From the IMG/VR virus record IMGVR_UViG_3300027749_000319, positions 1-33,417 of that record: DNA of 33,417 bases; one strand, given 5' to 3'. Below are positions 27,607 through 33,417 of the stretch, piece after piece. The notes beneath the pieces were generated by a model that worked only from the letters and a program-made list of their open reading frames with translations, was not told the DNA's origin and did no database searches. The DNA comes from a virus. Each line of letters opens with the position of its first letter. Within the stretch, counting starts at the first letter, position 1. The translations under genes and the position numbers were made by a program.

Positions 27607-28530
27607 ATGGCATATATGTCAGAATACCAATACTATGATAACTCAGGGGATAATCCTACCAATCAGAATTGGGGATCATATCAGTATGTAAGCCTTCAGG
27701 ATATTGTCAATAATTTTTTATTGATGTATTCAGGTAATCATTCATTGGTTAATAATGAAGAGAGATATAAAGTTATATTCCATGCTAAAAGGGCTATACA
27801 GGAATTAAACTATGATGCATTTAAAGAAATAAAAATATTAGAATTAACAGTTGGAGATTCATTAAGATTTGTATTGCCTCCTGACTTTGTAAATTGGGTT
27901 AGAATATCTTTATATAAAGATGGTTTCTTAAGACCTCTTACTGAGAACATTCAGGCAATATCATCTAATGCATATCTTCAAGATAATAATGCAAATGTTC
28001 TTTTTGATCAAGATGGAAATATACTTAGACCTGAGTATTCTAATATAGATTATCAAAGATTAATGGGTACTAAGAAAGATATCTATCTAAATAGGGATAG
28101 TCAATTCTATGGTCAAGAAGGTTGGGTTGTTGATGGGATGTGGTATTTCAACTATACCATAGGGGATAGGATTGGTTTAAATACAGAGACTGCAAACTTT
28201 AATCCTACATTTAAAATAGATAAGAAAGCAGGGGTTATAAACTTTGACTCTAAGATGTCAGGAGAGCTTTGTATTCTTGAGTATGTTTCTGATGGTATGG
28301 AGAATGGAGATAATTCATTAATTACTGTTAATAAATTATTTGAACAATATGTTTATGCGGCTATTAAATTTGAGATATTAAATTCTAAGTTTGGTGTTCA
28401 AGAGTATATAGTGAATCGTGCAAGAAAAGAAAGACAAGCCTTACTTAGAAATGCTAAAATAAGAATTAGTAATATTCATCCGGGAAGACTTTTAATGAAC
28501 TTAAGAGGAATGGACAAGATAATAAAATAA
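27607..28530 (+). CDS. Ring or head-tail connector protein (307 aa)
   Basis: The protein starts MAYMSEYQYYDNSGDNPTNQ. The following YVSLQDIVNNFLLMYSGNHS and RYKVIFHAKRAIQELNYDAF, then LRFVLPPDFVNWVRISLY, are a pattern I recall from ring/connector proteins in crAss-like and other podoviruses (first helices, then an LPPDFV-x-WVR strand). Later parts are beta-rich (WVVDGMWYFNYTIGDRIGLN, NFDSKMSGELCILEYVSDGM), then a helical, basic C-terminus (NRARKERQALLRNAKIRISN) that may contact DNA or the portal. It lies nine bases after the preceding stop and is co-transcribed with the 1468-aa gene. Confidence 0.7.
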   Translation: MAYMSEYQYYDNSGDNPTNQNWGSYQYVSLQDIVNNFLLMYSGNHSLVNNEERYKVIFHAKRAIQELNYDAFKEIKILELTVGDSLRFVLPPDFVNWVRISLYKDGFLRPLTENIQAISSNAYLQDNNANVLFDQDGNILRPEYSNIDYQRLMGTKKDIYLNRDSQFYGQEGWVVDGMWYFNYTIGDRIGLNTETANFNPTFKIDKKAGVINFDSKMSGELCILEYVSDGMENGDNSLITVNKLFEQYVYAAIKFEILNSKFGVQEYIVNRARKERQALLRNAKIRISNIHPGRLLMNLRGMDKIIK

Positions 28531-28531
28531 T

Positions 28532-31500
28532 ATGGCAAAAGATACAAGGACCTTTGTAGCAGGAAGGATGAATAAAGTTGTGGACCAACGTCTATTACCT
28601 GAAGGGGAATACGTTGATGCTATGAATGTGAGGATGGGAGATACAGAGAAATCTGAAGTAGGTGTTATTGAAAATACAAAAGGTAATATTCCATTATCTA
28701 CATTAAGATATATTGATGGTACTCAATTAAGTCTTAATGCAAGATGTATTGGAGCTATTGAGGATAGTGCAAATGAGACTATATATTGGTTTGTGCACGA
28801 CGATTCTTTCTTTGGACAAGATGATCAATTACATATCCTTGATATGATTGTGTCTCTTAATATAAATACAAATGCTTTGACGTATCATGTAATTAGTATT
28901 GGAGATATAAACAATAGACCTATATTAAATTTTAATTCAGGATATCTTATTACAGGCGTTAATAAGATTGAGGACTTATTATTCTTTACAGATGATTATA
29001 ATCCTCCAAGAGTTATTAATGTAACAAGGAACTATCCAAATCCTATATCATATGTGGATCAAATTACAGCAGAATCAATTCTTGTAATAAAGAAGCCACC
29101 AATGGAGTCGCCTGTAATACAACTTATAAGGACTGCAGGATCTTCTAACTATATGGATACAAGATTCATTTGTTTTGCATATAGATACAAGTATGCAGAT
29201 GGCGAATATTCTGCTACATCTCAATGGTCAGAACCTGCATTTTCTCCTAAGCAATTCAACTTTAGTATAAATAGTTTACTAAATGAGGGGATGGAGAACT
29301 TTTATAATGCTGCTATAATTAATTATAATTCAGGAAGTGAATTAGTTGTTGCTGTTGAATTGTTGTTTAAGCAGTCTAATAATAATGTAATAAAAGTTAT
29401 AGAGGTTATTGATAAAGCTGATTTAGGAGACGACCAAATATATCAATATACTTTTTCTAATAGTAAGATATTTACAATACTTCCTGATTCAGAATTATTA
29501 AGACTATATGATAATGTGCCTCGTTTTGCAAAAGCGCAAACGATTATGGGAAATAGGTTAATGTATGGTAATTATGTTGAAGGATATAACTTGATCGATA
29601 AAAATGGTCAAGATGTTTTGTTTGATTATTCTACAACACTTATATCTGAGCCTGTAGGAGAAGAATCATTATTATATATTCCGGGATCGGGTGATTATAA
29701 TTTAGAAGGTAAAGCTGCTTCTGTACCTAATGCATCAGTTTATGTAGATTTATCAAATGTTGATTTAATAGCAGGTTCGTCATTAAATATATCATTTACA
29801 TTTGTTCATTATAGTTTTGTAGGAACAAATGTCCCAACACAAACAACTGATACAACAAGGGTTTCGTTTACTTTCGTTTTACCTACTTCCTATAATTCTC
29901 CATACGAAATGGTTAATAGTACGGAGTTTATAAATGCTGTAGGTTATGGATCTTTATTTTTTGGAAATATAGAGCCAATGGCAACATCATGTGATGGTAT
30001 TACATTTACAGATCAAATAAACTGCTTAACTCCTACTAATTTAACAAATGCTACAACAACATATACTAAACAATATAGTGGAGTTAATGTAAACTTTTTT
30101 ACAAGAAATTATGGGTGTGCTATATTGTCGGATCCGGGAACTAATGTTATTGGATTGCAGGTAATAGGAACTTTATATAAAGATGATGCTAGTGCAAATA
30201 CTGTTGCTGAATTTTACACAATAAATTTTGCTGAGATAACATATCAAAAAATAGCAAGTCCAAGTAGCTTGCATAGTAATCGTGGGTATGAAGTTGGTAT
30301 TGTTTATATGGATGATTTTAATAGAGCGTCTACAGCATTAGTTAGTAAGAATAATACTGAGCATATTCCTTGCGGATATTCTATATACCAAAATTCAATT
30401 CAGGTAAATATTCCTGTTTCTCAAAGAGCTCCTAATTGGGCTTCAAGATATAAGTTTGTAATAAAACCTGATGAAGCAGGATACGAAACAATATATAGCA
30501 ATATATTCTTTATAGATAAAGACACAAATGATGCTTACTTTTTGCTTGAAGGAGAAAATGCAAGAAAAGTTGAAGATGGAGATAGGTTTATTGTAAAAAG
30601 AGATTCAGATGGTCCAACTTCCGCTTGTATATATGCTACTGTTCTTGAAAAAAAATCTCAACAATCAGCATTTATAACTACTGTATCAGGAGCTGTTCCT
30701 CCTACAGGAGTGTATATGAAAATCAATCCAAGTTCATTTAGTGCTGTTCAAGATCCAAATTCTATAATAGCATATGGCAGACAAGGAGGATATGTAGATG
30801 CAGCAAGAACTTGTCCTGTGTTTTATTATCCAATGAGCTATCCTACTCCTGATGGAGGTGGAATGTATACAGATTATGATGTCCCTGCAGGTAGTAGGAT
30901 TGTAATTAATATACTATTTGATAGAGGAGGAAGAGGATGTTCTTGTGAAAAAAGAAGATATGAATTAAATAAAAGCCTTACTGCTTCTTCTAATTATGCT
31001 AATATGGAAGATTGGTTTCTTGGAGATAATGTTCAAGCAATATTAGGAGATGGTGATTGGCAAGGAAGTTGTGGAGCTGCTGCACCTGCTAATGTATTTC
31101 AAACAGGACATGGAGCTCCTTCTTGTGCATTAGATACCAATTATTATAGATTTAATAGAGATGCAAATAATAGGTTATATTTTCAAGGAAGTGGTACTTG
31201 GGCTTGTTCAGGAGCAGGAACTGCAGGAAGGCGTTCATTTGCTTATGCAACAATAACTGTTTATCGTGCAGATAGTCTTTTTATATTTGAAACAGAGCCT
31301 GCAGATGCACTACCTGATGTATTTTTTGAAAATGATTTATCATTTGCTATTGATGAGGATGGAAATCATATGGGTAATGTTCAAGACCAAGATATAAATA
31401 TGGGAGTTCCTGCTATAGTAAATACAGGATTCTATAATTGCTTTTCATTTGGCAATGGGGCAGAGAGTTATAAGATTCGTGATTCAATTGTTGGAAGGCA

Positions 31501-32938
31501 ATTTGATTTAGGACAAAGAGTTACATCGGTATCTGCTCAACAATACAAAGAAGCGAGTAGATTTTCTGATATAACATATAGTGGTATATACAATCCTGAA
31601 TCTAATATAAATAAGTTAAATGAGTTTAACTTAGGCTTATTAGACTATAAGCATTTAGAGGCTTCTTTTGGAGATATATATTTAATGGATGGAAGAGAAA
31701 CAGATGTGCTTGTTTTGCAAGAAGATAAAATATCTTATGTATTAGCAGGTAAGAATTTGCTTTCAGATGCTGCTGCAGGTAGTGCTATTACTTCAGTTCC
31801 TGAAGTATTGGGCACGCAGATAGCTCGTACTGAAAAGTATGGCATTAGCTTTAATCCTGAGAGTTATGTTCAATGGGGATTTAATAGATTCTTTACTGAC
31901 GCTAAACGTGGAGCTGTAATACAACTTATGGGAACGTCATATGCTAATGATGATTTGGGTGTTATATCAGATGCCAATATGAGGACATGGTTTAGAGATG
32001 AGTTCAATAATTCATTTAATACTCAAAAACTTGGAGGATTTGATCCTTATATGAATGAGTATGTATTGTCTTCAAATACTATAAATATACCTGCTAAAGT
32101 ACAATGTATTGCTTGTGGTGTTACTCAGAATTTAAAAGTATCAGGAAACACTCTTTTTGAATATTGCGTTAATTTAGGTAGTGCTGTTGGAGATAGTAAT
32201 ATTTCTTGGGTAGTAGAAGGAGAAGATTCAGTTTTTAGAATATTTGTAACATATGATGGTAATGAGTTTGAATCAGAACCACAAACAGGTTCAGGAAGTT
32301 TTAGTTTTTCAAAAAATTCAATAGCTGAGCAGACTGCAATAATAGGGATTAACAATAATCAAGGAGCTTCACTTGATATAAGTATTACCGTAGATTGCCC
32401 TGAGCCTGAAATTGTCAATGTAGTTCAAGTTGTTGTAACCAATGATTCAGATTCAGGAGATACTGTTCATGCAGAATATAGATATACAAGTGGCATATTT
32501 GTATCACCATTGCAATCTAACTTAGTTACATTTGCAAGCGGTACAACCAATCCTTTGGTATCAAGGTATAATATAACCACAGGAGCTGCAGGTACAGGCG
32601 GATTTCCTATAGCAGGAAGTACATTAACGATTCAGTCAAACCAAATCCCACCTGATACGTTTGTATTTAATCCTGCACTTGATAAATTTAGATATTTACG
32701 TAGCAATACATTATACAATAATAATGCAATAGATATATCAACATTACTTGCTTCATCTACTTTAGTAACAGGAGTTATAGGAAGCGGAACACTTTACTCA
32801 GGAGATTTTACAGTTCCAAGTACAGCAAGTGGAAGTTATATTTATTTAATTTGGGATTTTAGAAAATCTTATCCTTTATCTTTATGTTATTCAGACGAAT
32901 CAAATACAGACGCTTGTTGTAATTGTGATGTTTATTAA
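28532..32938 (+). CDS. Very large tail or stabilisation protein (1468 aa)
   Basis: The N-terminus reads MAKDTRTFVAGRMNKVVDQR, then GEYVDAMNVRMGDTEKSEVG and VIENTKGN, a signature I recall from large stabilisation or tail-tube-B-type proteins in crAss-like phages and relatives. The first 350 residues look like beta-propeller-like blades (CIGAIEDSANETIYWFVHD, KIEDLLFFTDDYNPPRVINV, FICFAYRYKYADGEYSATSQ). The central part is long beta-rich sequence with repeated Thr/Ser. Near residue 800-890 is a Cys/Gly-rich insertion (RGGRGCSCEKRRYEL, GDGDWQGSCGAAAPAN, APSCALD). Around 1030-1200 a helical/beta segment resumes (VEASFGDIYLMDGRETD-like pattern). The C-terminus has several Cys (NTDACCNCDVY). It is probably the largest tail component. 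Confidence 0.75.
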   Translation: MAKDTRTFVAGRMNKVVDQRLLPEGEYVDAMNVRMGDTEKSEVGVIENTKGNIPLSTLRYIDGTQLSLNARCIGAIEDSANETIYWFVHDDSFFGQDDQLHILDMIVSLNINTNALTYHVISIGDINNRPILNFNSGYLITGVNKIEDLLFFTDDYNPPRVINVTRNYPNPISYVDQITAESILVIKKPPMESPVIQLIRTAGSSNYMDTRFICFAYRYKYADGEYSATSQWSEPAFSPKQFNFSINSLLNEGMENFYNAAIINYNSGSELVVAVELLFKQSNNNVIKVIEVIDKADLGDDQIYQYTFSNSKIFTILPDSELLRLYDNVPRFAKAQTIMGNRLMYGNYVEGYNLIDKNGQDVLFDYSTTLISEPVGEESLLYIPGSGDYNLEGKAASVPNASVYVDLSNVDLIAGSSLNISFTFVHYSFVGTNVPTQTTDTTRVSFTFVLPTSYNSPYEMVNSTEFINAVGYGSLFFGNIEPMATSCDGITFTDQINCLTPTNLTNATTTYTKQYSGVNVNFFTRNYGCAILSDPGTNVIGLQVIGTLYKDDASANTVAEFYTINFAEITYQKIASPSSLHSNRGYEVGIVYMDDFNRASTALVSKNNTEHIPCGYSIYQNSIQVNIPVSQRAPNWASRYKFVIKPDEAGYETIYSNIFFIDKDTNDAYFLLEGENARKVEDGDRFIVKRDSDGPTSACIYATVLEKKSQQSAFITTVSGAVPPTGVYMKINPSSFSAVQDPNSIIAYGRQGGYVDAARTCPVFYYPMSYPTPDGGGMYTDYDVPAGSRIVINILFDRGGRGCSCEKRRYELNKSLTASSNYANMEDWFLGDNVQAILGDGDWQGSCGAAAPANVFQTGHGAPSCALDTNYYRFNRDANNRLYFQGSGTWACSGAGTAGRRSFAYATITVYRADSLFIFETEPADALPDVFFENDLSFAIDEDGNHMGNVQDQDINMGVPAIVNTGFYNCFSFGNGAESYKIRDSIVGRQFDLGQRVTSVSAQQYKEASRFSDITYSGIYNPESNINKLNEFNLGLLDYKHLEASFGDIYLMDGRETDVLVLQEDKISYVLAGKNLLSDAAAGSAITSVPEVLGTQIARTEKYGISFNPESYVQWGFNRFFTDAKRGAVIQLMGTSYANDDLGVISDANMRTWFRDEFNNSFNTQKLGGFDPYMNEYVLSSNTINIPAKVQCIACGVTQNLKVSGNTLFEYCVNLGSAVGDSNISWVVEGEDSVFRIFVTYDGNEFESEPQTGSGSFSFSKNSIAEQTAIIGINNNQGASLDISITVDCPEPEIVNVVQVVVTNDSDSGDTVHAEYRYTSGIFVSPLQSNLVTFASGTTNPLVSRYNITTGAAGTGGFPIAGSTLTIQSNQIPPDTFVFNPALDKFRYLRSNTLYNNNAIDISTLLASSTLVTGVIGSGTLYSGDFTVPSTASGSYIYLIWDFRKSYPLSLCYSDESNTDACCNCDVY

Positions 32939-32949
32939 AATAAATTAAT

Positions 32950-33417
32950 ATGGCAGTATCAAGTTTATATTATCTAAATGGTTCAACCCTAAGCTCTTCA
33001 ACGGCTGTTTTTACAGATTCGTCTATGATAACGTGTGCTCCTGATGGATGGTATTCAGATGGGAGTGTATCAAGGCAGCAAGTAGACTGTGTTTTACTTG
33101 CTCAACAGGTATGCAATTGCGAGTATGCGTGTCCGGGTCCAAAATCAAAACAAGCCCCCCCTGATAATCAAGCAAAAGGAATATTTGAATTTAGTTATGA
33201 TTCAGGAAATGATGATACATCAATAGGAGCTATAGAAATACGTATTAATATAGAACCCGGAAATATTATAGGAGTAAAAGCAGTATTAAATTCAGTTGTA
33301 TATAGTTCTGTAGTTAGTGCTAATTGGGGATACTTATCAACTACTTCAGGAGATATTACATTCTTAGGAAACAATACCGAAAGCGTTTGTAGTGTAGTTT
33401 CGAGTGGTGGATGGTCC
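32950..33417 (+). CDS. Start of a Cys-containing structural protein (partial)
   Basis: The frame opens at ATG 32950, 12 bases after the previous stop, and remains open to the window edge (156 codons). It begins MAVSSLYYLNGSTLSSSTAV, continues with a Cys-containing part (CAPDGWYSDGSV, VCNCEYACPGPKSK) and then becomes beta-rich with Gly/Ser/Thr (GIFEFSYDSGNDDTSIGAIE). The early Cys pairs echo the CCNCD end of the large protein just upstream. It is likely a tail or fibre-type structural protein in the same operon; the remainder is outside the window. Confidence 0.65.
   Translation, partial: MAVSSLYYLNGSTLSSSTAVFTDSSMITCAPDGWYSDGSVSRQQVDCVLLAQQVCNCEYACPGPKSKQAPPDNQAKGIFEFSYDSGNDDTSIGAIEIRINIEPGNIIGVKAVLNSVVYSSVVSANWGYLSTTSGDITFLGNNTESVCSVVSSGGWS

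Overview
The window looks like part of the genome of a tailed double-stranded DNA phage, most likely a short-tailed virus infecting a Bacteroidota host. This rests on four things: the AT-rich composition; the lack of clear Shine-Dalgarno sequences (most starts are preceded only by A-rich stretches); promoter-like boxes of the Bacteroidota type (TTTG, about 20 bases, TAnnTTTG); and a morphogenesis block in the order terminase, portal, scaffold-like protein, major capsid protein, ring or connector proteins, very large tail protein. That order and those sizes resemble crAss-like phages (Crassvirales) and their aquatic relatives. The family placement is inferred from memory of such genomes; no database search was run.

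Layout. Positions 1-5100 form a minus-strand arm of mostly small genes of unknown role. It also holds a zinc metallopeptidase of clan MH with a C-terminal CxxC/CxxC ribbon, a 436-residue protein with a Tyr/Asp-rich repetitive tail, and a small lipoprotein. The palindrome GTCCGA-N4-TCGGAC occurs five times in this arm, three times almost the same distance upstream of a start codon. Positions 5130-5820 are a non-coding divergent region with a two-copy direct repeat, a palindrome and six CGTTAG motifs; it is a candidate control region or replication origin.

From 5825 transcription runs mainly rightward. A 79-residue gene with its own terminator is followed by a chaperonin cassette: GroEL (538 aa), an 84-aa protein and a GroES-like co-chaperonin (85 aa). 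A minus-strand gene, probably winged-helix, then shares a divergent promoter region with a long series of very small proteins (8950-12342). Many of these are Lys-rich and share terminal tags with one another. Lysis-type genes follow: an M15-family endolysin and a two-helix holin-like protein. Next come a tail fibre with tandem repeats and a smaller paralogue of its N-terminus. A two-domain GroES-like protein and a 2-oxoglutarate/Fe(II) oxygenase candidate lie just before the terminase.

Positions 18194-33417 carry packaging and virion genes: a possible small terminase, TerL, portal, scaffold-like protein, major capsid protein (followed by a terminator), a head accessory protein (followed by a second terminator), two ring/connector proteins, a 1468-aa tail protein and a Cys-containing gene that runs off the window. 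Chaperonin, packaging, capsid and lysis genes lie on one strand, so they probably belong to the late programme. The left arm is probably expressed at another time from leftward promoters.
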